64,000 nt of DNA from Flavobacterium sp. HBTb2-11-1 (GCF_009826975.1 NZ_WUMO01000001.1:62001-126000), one strand, 5' to 3'. Counted from the stretch's first letter, positions 25,939-34,585 are shown. The notes: a model not told the origin generated them from the letters alone. Program-made: numbers and translations.

Positions 25939-26388
25939 TTATTTCAACAACCCAACTTTTCGTTTCCATTCCTCATAAAAAGGAGGATTAGTTAGCATTA
26001 AATTTCCATCTTTATCTAAAAAAACCTGAGTTGTTTCTCCTGTGCAGGCCACTTCTCCTTTATCATCAATAATTTTAAAACGATAAATCATTTTGGCAGC
26101 TGGCGTATCAACAACTGTGGTTTCAATTGTTACAACGTCTCCGTAACGCAAAGACAGTTTATGTTCGCAAGTAGATTTTACAATGGGTGTTGTGTAGCCT
26201 GTTGCTGCAATATCCAGATAAGTAAGTCCGTGCTGACGGCCAAACGCTTCTCTTCCATCTTCGAAATATGTGATATAATTGCCGTGCCAAACAATTCCAA
26301 GCGGATCTGTTTCGTTAAAACGAATCCTAATTTCATGCGAAACGGTTAGATCTGTAGCTTCTTTAAACTGCTCTTTTCTTTTTATCAT
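25939..26388 (-). CDS. Hotdog acyl-CoA/acyl-ACP thioesterase, 4HBT family
   Basis: The 149-residue protein has the YbgC/4-hydroxybenzoyl-CoA thioesterase signature, here FNETDPLGIVWHGNYITYFEDGREAF (residues 24-49), with Asp28 as the likely catalytic acid. It hydrolyses acyl thioesters and could release the finished chain or edit stalled ACPs in the pigment pathway. Its start overlaps the end of the ABC permease gene by 26 bases, so the two are translationally coupled. There is no alternative downstream ATG before the motif. Confidence 0.8.
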   Translation of the reverse strand: MIKRKEQFKEATDLTVSHEIRIRFNETDPLGIVWHGNYITYFEDGREAFGRQHGLTYLDIAATGYTTPIVKSTCEHKLSLRYGDVVTIETTVVDTPAAKMIYRFKIIDDKGEVACTGETTQVFLDKDGNLMLTNPPFYEEWKRKVGLLK

Positions 26389-27646
26389 AAAATAATGCGA
26401 TGGAAGTGGTAATAATGAAAAACAAAAATAATAAACTTATTCTTGGTATGATTTCGACGAAAGAAACGTTTCTAAGCAATACATCGTAAAAAGCTTCTAA
26501 TCCCCAGTTCATTGGAGAAGATTTTGCAATAAACTGCATGATTTTTGGCATCGCAAAAACAGGAACCCAAACACCGCCAATTGCCGCTAAAATAATCACA
26601 CTTGTCGCGCCAAAAGGAGCCGATTGTTCTTGTGTGCTGGCTACAGTTCCCAATAAAATTCCGAACCCGATTGCTGCAAAACCTGAAAATAAGGCAACAA
26701 TACTGGTCAAAAAGAAATGACCTTCAATATTTAAAGAAGGCAATCCGATTGATGGAAATAAGAAAACTGCAACGGCAACCATCATATAAAACTGAATCAT
26801 GCAAATGATCGAGTAGGTGATGGTTTTTCCAATAATAACAACCAGATTAGAAACCGGATTGGTTCTTAATCGAACAAAAGTTCCTTGTGATTTTTCTTTT
26901 ACAATATTGATCGATAACGGAATGACAATAAAAAATATCGCAAAAAGCGTCCACGCCGGAACATTATGCTGAACCGAATTCGGACGAACTTCTTTGTTGT
27001 TGATTCTCGGAATTATTTCTTTGAAAGTGATAAAATTCTTTTGTTCAAAATCTATTGTTTCTTCTCCGAGTTGTTTTTGAAAAGTAGAATAAATCGATTT
27101 GGTTTCAATCTGCGAAATCATTTTGTCAATCGAACTCATAACCGCATTTTTAAAACTCATCTGAACCGCTGGATCAAAATACAGTTTTACTTCTTTTTCT
27201 TTAATAATGCGTTGAGATTTGGTAGCCGAAGTGCTATCAGTCAAACCTAAATTACTCACAATTTTCTCTACATTCTGATTTACTTTTTCTTGCAAATCAG
27301 AACTTAAATTTTCTGGAATTACAATTGCCAATTGAAATTTTCCTTTGTACACATTTTCTTTGGCAATTTCTTCGGTAATCGGTTTATTGTCAATTTGTGT
27401 TACAACGGTAAAATATTTGCTTTTTTCTAAATTTTCAAAAACGGTTTTCGAAACAGATCCGTGGTCTTTATCGACCAAAAGAATCTGAAGTTTAGAATCG
27501 GTTACCGCTTTAAAAGTGCTATCTTGGATTAAGGTTACGGCAATTACCAAAACCAAAGGCATGATAAATAAAATAATCAATCCGCCTAAATCTCTTTTTA
27601 GCAAAAGGAATTCTTTTACTACTGACATCCAAATTTTATATATCAT
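26363..27646 (-). CDS. ABC-2 type transporter permease
   Basis: The 427-residue protein has an N-terminal membrane helix (about 18-42), a periplasmic domain (about 45-225) and five or six C-terminal helices (about 228-420), the layout of exporter permeases of the YhhJ/DrrB type (NVPAWTLFAIFFIVIPLSIN, GFAAIGFGILLGTVASTQEQ). It pairs with the ATPase gene just upstream, overlapping it by 11 bases. In this locus it probably exports the pigment or an intermediate, next to the MMPL pump; the substrate is inferred. A second ATG at codon 7 would also be usable. Confidence 0.85.
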   Translation of the reverse strand: MIYKIWMSVVKEFLLLKRDLGGLIILFIMPLVLVIAVTLIQDSTFKAVTDSKLQILLVDKDHGSVSKTVFENLEKSKYFTVVTQIDNKPITEEIAKENVYKGKFQLAIVIPENLSSDLQEKVNQNVEKIVSNLGLTDSTSATKSQRIIKEKEVKLYFDPAVQMSFKNAVMSSIDKMISQIETKSIYSTFQKQLGEETIDFEQKNFITFKEIIPRINNKEVRPNSVQHNVPAWTLFAIFFIVIPLSINIVKEKSQGTFVRLRTNPVSNLVVIIGKTITYSIICMIQFYMMVAVAVFLFPSIGLPSLNIEGHFFLTSIVALFSGFAAIGFGILLGTVASTQEQSAPFGATSVIILAAIGGVWVPVFAMPKIMQFIAKSSPMNWGLEAFYDVLLRNVSFVEIIPRISLLFLFFIITTSIALFYDKKKRAV

Positions 27647-28388
27647 CTCTCAACGCTTTACCGGTTAATGAAATAAAAACATCTTCGAGATTTCGGGCAT
27701 CTTTTATAGATTCAATTAATGCCGACGGAGTTGCTTGTGCGTAAATCTGTCCTTGATCTAAAATCGCAATTTGCGAACAGAAATCTTCGGCTTCAGCCAA
27801 ATGATGCGAAGTATAAATAATAGTCGTTCCGTTTTGATTCAAAACTTTCAGATAGTCGATAATGGCCGTTTTAGAATGCACATCGACACCAACTGTTGGT
27901 TCATCTAAAAACAAAACTTTCGGATTATGTAGAATTCCTGCAATCAGATTTACACGGCGTTTCATTCCGCCCGAAAAGGTCTGAACTTGTTTATCGGCAA
28001 ATTTCAATAAACCCAAAAGATCCAACGTTTCAATTACTTTATCTTTTAAATCAGAACCTTTCAAACCATACATACTTCCAAAATAAAGCAGATTTTCTCT
28101 TGCTGTTAAAGTTGGATACAGAGCATATTCTTGAGGCACAACACCTATGATTTTTTTAATTTTTGAAGCATGATGCTGATAGTCTAAACCATCAATTGTA
28201 AAGTTTCCAGACGTTGGTTTTACCAATCCGCAAAGCATAGAAATTAAGGTTGTTTTTCCAGCGCCGTTTGGGCCAAGCAAGCCAAAAATCTGACCTTCAT
28301 TTATATTTAGCGAAACGTTGTTCAAAGAATACATTTCTGCATTTTTGTACTTTTTCGAAAGGGATTCTATTTGAATGATAGATTGCAA
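27636..28388 (-). CDS. ABC transporter ATP-binding protein
   Basis: The 250-residue ATPase has Walker A GPNGAGKT (39-46), the signature FSGGMKRRVNL (near 138), Walker B VLFLDEPTVGVD and the switch His in YTSHHLAEAED. It is of the CcmA/DrrA drug-export group and is followed by its permease. Located directly after the BtrH-like gene, it forms the transport part of the middle of the pigment operon. Confidence 0.9.
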   Translation of the reverse strand: MQSIIQIESLSKKYKNAEMYSLNNVSLNINEGQIFGLLGPNGAGKTTLISMLCGLVKPTSGNFTIDGLDYQHHASKIKKIIGVVPQEYALYPTLTARENLLYFGSMYGLKGSDLKDKVIETLDLLGLLKFADKQVQTFSGGMKRRVNLIAGILHNPKVLFLDEPTVGVDVHSKTAIIDYLKVLNQNGTTIIYTSHHLAEAEDFCSQIAILDQGQIYAQATPSALIESIKDARNLEDVFISLTGKALRDDI

Positions 28389-28397
28389 AATATGTTT

Positions 28398-29396
28398 TTA
28401 GCTGATCGCTTTTTTTAGTTTTTTGAAAAAGATTTCTTCTCTATTGGCAATGTCCAAAAGTTCATCGGCAATAGTGTTGTAGGCATCTTCTTTGGCACTT
28501 CTGTTTTTGTAAATACGGGAAGCTTCAACGGCAAAATCACGCCATGAATCGCCAATTTTGGTCATTTCTTTAGAAAGTGTTTTTAATTCTTCGTTATTCA
28601 AAATAACGGAAGCTTCTTGTAAAAATGCCGCATATATAAAACGGAAACCACCGCCACCAGTTCCAATTTCTTCTTGCATACGAACCATTTGCGCCAAGTA
28701 ATGATTGGCTTTTCTAACGCCATGTTTTGCAGGCCATTTTCGAATTTGGCGAGAAACCATTTTGATGCCGCGAACACCAACAATTGGCATTGGCGCAAGC
28801 ATATCTCGGCATGTATTTTTGATCCCTTTAATGATAGCACTTTTTAAATCAACTTCTTTTGGAATCTGAATCGGATAGTACATTTGACCGCGAGGCGCAA
28901 AAGCTCCTTTGGCAAAACGTACTTTATTCATGTCTTCGTAAGTTAAAGTCGTAACGGTTTCCATAACAGGATCGCTCACTAAATACTCGGTTTCGGTTTT
29001 TCCGTAAACGACTAAATTGTGCGCGTTGAAATGAAAACGATATTCGTCTGGAAAATAACTTAAATTGTAAACCCCAACTTGTAATCCTGTTGGAATATTA
29101 TTTTTTAAATTTTCGTCTAATGCTTTATTCGCATTTGCTATAGAAGAAAATTTTTGTCTTTTTATTTTTAAATGTAAACGAGTGGCCACTTTATTGAAAA
29201 TCTGTCCAGGCAAAGTTCTGTAACTGATTGCCGGTGCATGATTCACTTTTATAAAAGGCAGATATACAAAAAACAATCCAGAGCCAATACCAAAAACCAT
29301 CGGTTCACTAATGTTTAGTCCGCTGTTTTTTAGCAGATTCGACGCTACTCCATTCTCGCAATGAGCAGACTGATGATGTGTGAAAGTTAATTCCAT
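28398..29396 (-). CDS. BtrH-like papain-fold protein, candidate acyl-ACP acyltransferase
   Basis: The 332-residue protein matches the BtrH N-terminal family with a C-terminal DUF4872-like part. A cysteine-protease-type triad can be read: Cys13 in HHQSAHCENGVASNLL, His126 in FHFNAHNLVVYG and Asp142 in YLVSDPVME. BtrH in butirosin biosynthesis moves an acyl group from a carrier protein to the amine of an aminoglycoside. Here, next to ABC transport genes and the darA/darB branch, it is a candidate for moving the polyene from ACP onto a hydroxyl or another acceptor. This role is my inference. It abuts the 29397 gene. Confidence 0.72.
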   Translation of the reverse strand: MELTFTHHQSAHCENGVASNLLKNSGLNISEPMVFGIGSGLFFVYLPFIKVNHAPAISYRTLPGQIFNKVATRLHLKIKRQKFSSIANANKALDENLKNNIPTGLQVGVYNLSYFPDEYRFHFNAHNLVVYGKTETEYLVSDPVMETVTTLTYEDMNKVRFAKGAFAPRGQMYYPIQIPKEVDLKSAIIKGIKNTCRDMLAPMPIVGVRGIKMVSRQIRKWPAKHGVRKANHYLAQMVRMQEEIGTGGGGFRFIYAAFLQEASVILNNEELKTLSKEMTKIGDSWRDFAVEASRIYKNRSAKEDAYNTIADELLDIANREEIFFKKLKKAIS

Positions 29397-29801
29397 TTAT
29401 TTGGTAATGCTGTTTTTTAATTCTTCGATTGATACTCCAAAAGTATCAGCATATTTTTTCAGGATTTTATCGTTTAGTTTGGCAAAAACACTAGGTTTAA
29501 AATGTCTTTTTACACGCCATTTCCAAAATCCCACATAACTTGATAATATGTTAAGATCCATTTTATTGGCTTCCATAAAATACACAATCGGACTTATTTC
29601 GCCATTTAAAACCTGTTGTTTGGCATCGGCAATTCGTTCGTTTATTTCGTCAATAGAATTTGAAAGTGCTATTGTTTTAGGTTCCCAGCCTGTACTTAAT
29701 GTTGTGGTATAATTGCCATTTTCATCTGTTGCGTACAAAAGTTCTTTAACGTTGTTTTTCGTTAAATTGCTTTGATCCTGAGGTACTTTATCTTTTTCCA
29801 T
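29397..29801 (-). CDS. Conserved small protein of the pigment operon
   Basis: The 134-residue soluble protein has no signal peptide. A helical middle (IDEINERIADAKQQVLNGEI) is followed by a basic segment (YVGFWKWRVKRHFKPSVFAK) and an acidic end (LKKYADTFGVSIEELKNSI). I recognise no domain. Its stop codon abuts the start of the BtrH-like gene with no gap, which suggests that the two are made together and that it may be a helper of BtrH or the following transporter. No function can be stated. Confidence 0.6.
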   Translation of the reverse strand: MEKDKVPQDQSNLTKNNVKELLYATDENGNYTTTLSTGWEPKTIALSNSIDEINERIADAKQQVLNGEISPIVYFMEANKMDLNILSSYVGFWKWRVKRHFKPSVFAKLNDKILKKYADTFGVSIEELKNSITK

Positions 29802-29810
29802 TTTGCTAAA

Positions 29811-30131
29811 TTAATTTATTAGAAACATACAGATTGAAACTATACATAAACTAATTATTAAAAATCCAAGATTTGCGAAAGCTAAAATTCGGTTTTTCTT
29901 TACGAATAAATAAATCATTTCTATTAATAATCCAAAATAGAAAAAAAAAGTGATGAATAATGCTAAAACAAACATTCCTAAACCTGCATCTGTATGTCTA
30001 TGTTGGTCTTGATCGCAAAGTGAATGGGGATCATAAATGAAGCTCCAATACAAGACTAATAATCCAAACAATGACAATAAAATCCCGATTCGAATTCCTA
30101 AATGTGAAATGACTTTTTTAAAATTATCCAA
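29811..30131 (-). CDS. Small membrane protein, TTG start
   Basis: The 106-residue protein has three hydrophobic segments (about 14-32, 50-72 and 83-104) and a Cys/His-containing loop between the first two (YDPHSLCDQDQHRHTD). The only start in range is TTG at 30131, overlapping the 3' end of the dehydratase gene by 8 bases, which suggests coupling. It stands inside the pigment operon between a dehydratase and two genes of unknown role. Function unknown; coding status rests on packing and membrane pattern. Confidence 0.6.
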   Translation of the reverse strand: MDNFKKVISHLGIRIGILLSLFGLLVLYWSFIYDPHSLCDQDQHRHTDAGLGMFVLALFITFFFYFGLLIEMIYLFVKKNRILAFANLGFLIISLCIVSICMFLIN

Positions 30132-30588
30132 CCGAAACTGTTTTCTGAATAAACAAATTAATTTCGCATTCTAAGAGTATCTGCTCTCCAAGTAAGCTTT
30201 TACAGCTCATGGTGCATAAAGTGTAATCGTCGCCAGTGAATTTTGAAACTAAATCTGCTTTGGTAATTATTGTATCGCCAACATTTGGCAGCGAATGAAT
30301 TTTTACATTTTTTAAGGCACTGATAAATCCGATTACATTTACGTTTTCATTTTCAAGTCCGTTATCGTCAAAAAAGTATTTTTTTCCAACAATTGCCGAA
30401 CAAGTCTGAGCGGTGTTTTCGATTAAACCTGCTTCAATAAAAACATTGTTTTGAACGAAAATATTGTTTGCTTCAACAAGAAAAACAGTTTCTACTGAAC
30501 TGGAATCAATATTCAAAATCAAATCCACCATAAGCATTGGTGCTCGGTGGGGTAAATAATTTTGTATGTCAACAGCAGTAGCCTTCAT
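30124..30588 (-). CDS. ApeP-like 3-hydroxyacyl-ACP dehydratase 1
   Basis: The 154-residue hotdog protein starts MKATAVDIQNYLPHRAPMLM, the N-terminus of the ApeP/FabZ-like dehydratases, and keeps the acidic helix VFIEAGLIENTAQ (Glu at the FabZ catalytic position). The HFPG histidine of FabZ is absent, as is usual in ApeP-like proteins. It should dehydrate 3-hydroxyacyl intermediates on the polyene or resorcinol chains. A paralogue lies 8 bases upstream. Confidence 0.8.
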   Translation of the reverse strand: MKATAVDIQNYLPHRAPMLMVDLILNIDSSSVETVFLVEANNIFVQNNVFIEAGLIENTAQTCSAIVGKKYFFDDNGLENENVNVIGFISALKNVKIHSLPNVGDTIITKADLVSKFTGDDYTLCTMSCKSLLGEQILLECEINLFIQKTVSVG

Positions 30589-30596
30589 TATGGTTT

Positions 30597-31028
30597 TTAT
30601 TTTGCCAAAACAGTTTTCATTTGTCCCCTGGCAATTTCTTCATTGTTTAATGTTGTTACAATATCCACCAAAGTAATTCCTGCAAATTCCTGTAGAATTG
30701 TTACTTCAGACTGAATATTATCGTTTACGTTCGGAAGCTTTTTAATTTCAATTTCCTTAATCGAACCAATGTAGCCCGTTGGAGCAATTTCGTTTCTCAA
30801 AAAATATTGATATCCCGTATGCAATGCTACAGATTGTGCCATATGTTCTATTAATCCGGCTTCAAGAAAAATATTATCTGACACAAAAATATTATCGTGC
30901 TTAATTTTTAAACCAGAAACCAAAGAAGTTTCAGAATAAGAATGCATAGCGTCTACCATCACAAAAGGGAATTTTTGCGGCAGTAAATTTTCTACCATTT
31001 CTTTTTCTAGAAGTGCCATCGTCTCCAT
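30597..31028 (-). CDS. ApeP-like 3-hydroxyacyl-ACP dehydratase 2
   Basis: Hotdog protein of 143 residues with the motif LLPQKFPFVMVDAM and the helix IFLEAGLIEHMAQSV, which holds Glu but no FabZ-type histidine, like its neighbour. I chose the ATG at 31028 because it overlaps the darB stop (TAATG); an upstream TTG at 31034 would add two residues. Both ApeP-like paralogues and the ApeI-like one at 16946 may combine into one or more heteromeric dehydratases. Confidence 0.8.
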   Translation of the reverse strand: METMALLEKEMVENLLPQKFPFVMVDAMHSYSETSLVSGLKIKHDNIFVSDNIFLEAGLIEHMAQSVALHTGYQYFLRNEIAPTGYIGSIKEIEIKKLPNVNDNIQSEVTILQEFAGITLVDIVTTLNNEEIARGQMKTVLAK

Positions 31029-32161
31029 TAGCAAACTGTTAAATATGCATATGCAAAAGAGAATCTTCCGCTTTCTGGAACAGATAATAAAATTTTATCT
31101 CCTTTTTTCAAATTTCCTGAATTCATTAATTCTTCAAGAGCAAGATAGATAGAAGCAGAGCCAACATTTCCTACTCGAGAAAGATTCATGAACCATTTGT
31201 CATCGCTCATTCCGATACCTTTTTCGTTTAATCCTTTTTTTAGTCCTTCAACAAAAAAGTTAGAAGAAACGTGAGGGATAAAATAAGTAATATCTTCCGA
31301 TTTAATATTGTTTTTATCCATTGCCTCTTTCATGCTTTCTGCACCTTTTGACAGGATAAATTCGTCTAATAATTTTACGTCTTGCTTTATTGAGAAAACA
31401 GACTCGTTTAGCCATTGTTCTGGAGAATAATCGCTCCATCCTTTAATTTCCCCATTTTCCAATTTATCACCTCCCGCATACATGCAAGTTTCCAATTCGT
31501 ACGCATACGAAAAAGCTTCCATCCATTCGATTTTTAGCGAAATTGGTCCTCTTGGCTTATTTTCTAATAAAAAAGCTCCAGCACCATCAGATAACATCCA
31601 GCGAAGGAAATCTTTTTTGAAAGCAATAATTGGCTGTTCTTCAAGGCTTTTTAAATTGTCGGCCTCGTGATTGTATTTTTGGGCATTCAGCCAAGTCGAA
31701 ACTTTTTCAGAACCTGTGCAGATTGCGTTTTTTGAATTTCCAGATCTAATAGAAAGAAAACCAAATTTAAGAGAGTTCATTCCAGCACAGCAAACTCCAG
31801 TTGAAGAGTTTAATTCTACCGATTTGTTTTTTAGCAGACCATGCACCATCGCGGCATGCGAAGGCAGAAAAATGTCGGGAGTCGAGGTTCCACATGAAAG
31901 TACTTCTAAATCCTGAGGTGTAAAATTTTCGTCGAATAACGGTAAAATAGCATTTTTGGTTAATTCGGCATTGCTGTGTGTGCTTTTTCCTTCTTTGTCA
32001 ACAGCATAATATCGGCTTGTAATTTTATTGTTGCGCAAAATAATACGTCTTGCTTTTGAAGCAGTATCATTGATAAGGCCCAAGTAGGCTTCCATTTCGT
32101 CATTTGAAACGGCTTCGTTTGGCAAATATTTTGCAGCTTTTGTAATATATACTTCAAACAT
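31028..32161 (-). CDS. darB: DarB-type KAS III ketosynthase of dialkylresorcinol synthesis
   Basis: The 377-residue KAS III-like enzyme has the Cys-His-Asn triad: Cys125 in STGVCCAGMNSL, His297 in YFIPHVSS and Asn332 in SRVGNVGSAS. DarB condenses two beta-oxoacyl chains into a cyclohexanedione, which DarA aromatises to a 2,5-dialkylresorcinol. Assignment rests on the fold, the length and the adjacent darA gene 17 bases upstream. The dialkylresorcinol is the alcohol part of flexirubin. Confidence 0.85.
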   Translation of the reverse strand: MFEVYITKAAKYLPNEAVSNDEMEAYLGLINDTASKARRIILRNNKITSRYYAVDKEGKSTHSNAELTKNAILPLFDENFTPQDLEVLSCGTSTPDIFLPSHAAMVHGLLKNKSVELNSSTGVCCAGMNSLKFGFLSIRSGNSKNAICTGSEKVSTWLNAQKYNHEADNLKSLEEQPIIAFKKDFLRWMLSDGAGAFLLENKPRGPISLKIEWMEAFSYAYELETCMYAGGDKLENGEIKGWSDYSPEQWLNESVFSIKQDVKLLDEFILSKGAESMKEAMDKNNIKSEDITYFIPHVSSNFFVEGLKKGLNEKGIGMSDDKWFMNLSRVGNVGSASIYLALEELMNSGNLKKGDKILLSVPESGRFSFAYAYLTVC

Positions 32162-32178
32162 AATCTAAATTTCGTCTT

Positions 32179-33081
32179 CTAAACTCCCTGATAATATTGA
32201 GTTTCCTTTTTTATAGTTTTTAACTTAAGCGGATAGGTAATAAGGTGCAATATATACACTATTGGTGAAATTAACCATATCGCAAGGAATAAATAAACAT
32301 TAAATACTTTAAGCAGCTGTTTTCGTTTTTTTTGATTTTTATAAATGATGTTTGACCATTTATTAAAAATTTTGTTGGCCGTTTTGTCAACAGTCACTAA
32401 ATAGGAACTTATTTTTACAGCGCCAGCCTCGACCAATTTTGGCTGTAATTGCGCTAAATTATTTTTATGTAAAGAATCTAGCATGATTTCTCCAAACTGA
32501 CTTGATTCTTGTATGTCTTTTTCTGAAACTCCCGGAAGCGGAAAAATACCTAAATATTTTTTCTTAACTCCAGAAAACATCCATTCTACAATAGTTATCA
32601 CACTAATTAGATTTCCAACGCGGTCTACCAAAGCTACGTTTCCAACCAAATTGGCATTGGCTTTTCTCAGCAGGACTTTGATTTTTTCCTGAGCCATAAT
32701 CCACATGTTTCTTGAACCGCTTATGGTGATAACTGGAGTATTGTTCAAAATTTTCTTGGCATCGTCACTTTTCAAAAATGAATTGATCGGAATTGAAGGC
32801 GATAAATACCAAACCTGATAATGAAATAAAATTAGGTCAAACTTTGTGTTTAAGATTTCTTCTGGAACAGGTTTTAATGCAGTCGGAATCTGTAAAAACG
32901 ATTCTGGAAACGCATCAAAAAATGATTCTTTGTTCCAAGGAAACGGAAACGGTTTCTCCAATTGTATTTCGTGAAAAGTAAGATTTATTTCTTCTGAATT
33001 TAGAAACGGTTTTGCAATATTTCTTGCAATAGATTCCAATTGTCCAGATTGAGAATAATAAATTACGAGAACATTTTTCAT
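32179..33081 (-). CDS. darA: DarA-type aromatase of dialkylresorcinol synthesis
   Basis: The 300-residue protein has an N-terminal flavodoxin-like part (MKNVLVIYYSQSGQLESIAR) with the FMN phosphate loop SQSGQ, then LILFHYQVWYLSPSIPINSF, and a hydrophobic C-terminal segment (VYLFLAIWLISPIVYILHLI) that may tie it to the membrane. It is the partner of DarB and probably aromatises the cyclised product. It is the first gene of a long unit with a -7 box 26 bases before its ATG. Confidence 0.85.
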   Translation of the reverse strand: MKNVLVIYYSQSGQLESIARNIAKPFLNSEEINLTFHEIQLEKPFPFPWNKESFFDAFPESFLQIPTALKPVPEEILNTKFDLILFHYQVWYLSPSIPINSFLKSDDAKKILNNTPVITISGSRNMWIMAQEKIKVLLRKANANLVGNVALVDRVGNLISVITIVEWMFSGVKKKYLGIFPLPGVSEKDIQESSQFGEIMLDSLHKNNLAQLQPKLVEAGAVKISSYLVTVDKTANKIFNKWSNIIYKNQKKRKQLLKVFNVYLFLAIWLISPIVYILHLITYPLKLKTIKKETQYYQGV

Positions 33082-33106
33082 TAGGTCTTTTGGCTTTGGT
33101 GGTTCG

Positions 33107-33114
33107 CAAAAGTA
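33107..33114 (-). promoter_or_regulatory. Candidate -7 box of the darA operon
   Basis: On the minus strand TACTTTTG fits TAnnTTTG, 25 bases before the darA start codon. No TTG stands at normal spacing for a -33 box, so confidence is limited. Confidence 0.4.
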
Positions 33115-33242
33115 AGTAAATTTATTTAAACGAATTTTCTTAATTCGACCAACGTTTTTTATTAGCCACTCCTAACAGCTATCGGGATCACGAATTGTTT
33201 AAAATACTGCAGTGATAATGATTTTGGTTAAATTTTTTATTA

Positions 33243-33436
33243 GCCACGAATTCACGAATTATTCAAAATGCTGGAATGCTGAATGATTTTGTATAAATTA
33301 TGAATGATATTTTATTTCACGAATGATGATTCGTGCAAAAGTTTTGATTTTTACAAAAACAGATTAATGAAAATTGGTGAAATTCAGGATTAAAATTTCG
33401 ACACAAATGATTAGCGAAAATTCGTGAATTAGTGGC
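33243..33436. repeat. Intergenic repeat with GCCACGAATTCACGAATT inverted ends, copy A
   Basis: The ends GCCACGAATTCACGAATT (33243-33260) and AATTCGTGAATTAGTGGC (33419-33436) are inverted repeats with one mismatch. A further partial unit (AGCCACTCCTAACAGCTATCG, near 33163) and internal TTCACGAATGATGATTCGTG occur in the same gap. The whole 364-base gap (33082-33445) between darA and the acyltransferase gene therefore holds the darA promoter and repeat DNA and no gene I can support. Confidence 0.75.
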
Positions 33437-33445
33437 GGAAAAAAT

Positions 33446-34330
33446 TTAAGACTCCTTTAGACCGTTCCAAAAATCAAAATAATTGAACCATTGTAAAGGG
33501 TATTGATGAAGGATGCTCTCTACGCTTTTTACATATTCTTTCAAAAGCGCTTTTTCGTCACGGTGTTTTACTTCGGCTTCTCTTGCGTACAAATGATAAT
33601 GAAGATTTGGCTCTTTCATTACATAAACAAAAACTACTGGAACTTTTAATCGTGAAGCAATTAAAAATGGACCCGCAGGGAAATTGGCCTCTTTGCCTAA
33701 AAGATTCTCAGAAAGTGATTTTGTTCCTTCAAAATAACGGTCACCTGTAAAACAGATCAGTTCGTTTTTGGCCAAAGCAGCATTGATCTCAAAAATATGA
33801 GAAAGATCTTCTTTGATGATAATAAATTTTACGGTAGGTTTTTTAGAAACGCTTTCCAGATAATTTTTAATGGCAGAATGTTCTAAATCTGTTGTAACAA
33901 GATTGATTTGGAAATCAAGGTCGATTTCTCCAAAAAAATGTTCTGCAATTTCAAAATTACCAACATGAGCGCTAATTAAAACACCGCCTTTTTTCTCGGC
34001 GAGTAATTTTTTTAGTGTTTCTATCCCATCAAATTCGTACGTGAATTTGTTGCGCATTCCTGCAGAAATAGAAATTTTGTCAATAATGGTTTGTCCAAAA
34101 GTATAATAGCTTTTGAAAACCATCTTTTTAGATTTGAAATAGGAATACTGAAGTCTTTCTTTAAAATAATAAAAAATGGCTCTGTTGCTTTTTTTTAGAA
34201 ATAAAAAATAATAAGAAGCAACAAAGTAAAGTAAGACATAAGCAGCTTTTACACCCGCTTTTTGAATTAAAAAAACGAATATTTTATAACCTAAGACAGT
34301 TCCTTTGGATTTACCATCCCATTGACTCAT
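33446..34330 (-). CDS. LpxL/HtrB-like acyltransferase
   Basis: The 294-residue protein belongs to the lipid A lauroyl/myristoyl acyltransferase family: membrane-bound N-terminus (VKAAYVLLYFVASYYFLFL), active-site motif ISAHVGNFEIAEHFF with His122 and Glu127 (HX4E), and LICFTGDRYF. In aryl polyene and flexirubin clusters an enzyme of this family is thought to make the ester between the polyene acid and the alcohol partner, which makes it the prime candidate for joining aryl polyene to dialkylresorcinol. Its gene abuts the ACP gene. Confidence 0.8.
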   Translation of the reverse strand: MSQWDGKSKGTVLGYKIFVFLIQKAGVKAAYVLLYFVASYYFLFLKKSNRAIFYYFKERLQYSYFKSKKMVFKSYYTFGQTIIDKISISAGMRNKFTYEFDGIETLKKLLAEKKGGVLISAHVGNFEIAEHFFGEIDLDFQINLVTTDLEHSAIKNYLESVSKKPTVKFIIIKEDLSHIFEINAALAKNELICFTGDRYFEGTKSLSENLLGKEANFPAGPFLIASRLKVPVVFVYVMKEPNLHYHLYAREAEVKHRDEKALLKEYVKSVESILHQYPLQWFNYFDFWNGLKES

Positions 34331-34585
34331 TTAAGCTGATTTGGCTTTGATTTTAGTTTCGATTAAGTCATAAAAACTTTGAAAATCAGAAATTCCAACA
34401 AAATCTGCTTCAACTAGTTTTACACCAAAGTTTGCCTCTATTGAAACGACTAAGTCAACATAATCCAGACTGTCTAACCCAAGTGTATCTTTTAAATTAG
34501 CATTTGGTTCAATGTCGTCATTATCAACTTCAAATTCATCAACTAAAAAACCATTAATTTTTGCTATAATCTCTTCTTTATTCAT
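34331..34585 (-). CDS. Acyl carrier protein, second copy
   Basis: The 84-residue acidic protein holds the carrier motif LKDTLGLDSLDYVDLVV with Ser39 as phosphopantetheine site. It overlaps the ketosynthase gene at 34578 by 8 bases and abuts the acyltransferase, so it probably carries the chain used by both. It differs clearly from the ACP at 22626, which suggests a dedicated role. Confidence 0.88.
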   Translation of the reverse strand: MNKEEIIAKINGFLVDEFEVDNDDIEPNANLKDTLGLDSLDYVDLVVSIEANFGVKLVEADFVGISDFQSFYDLIETKIKAKSA

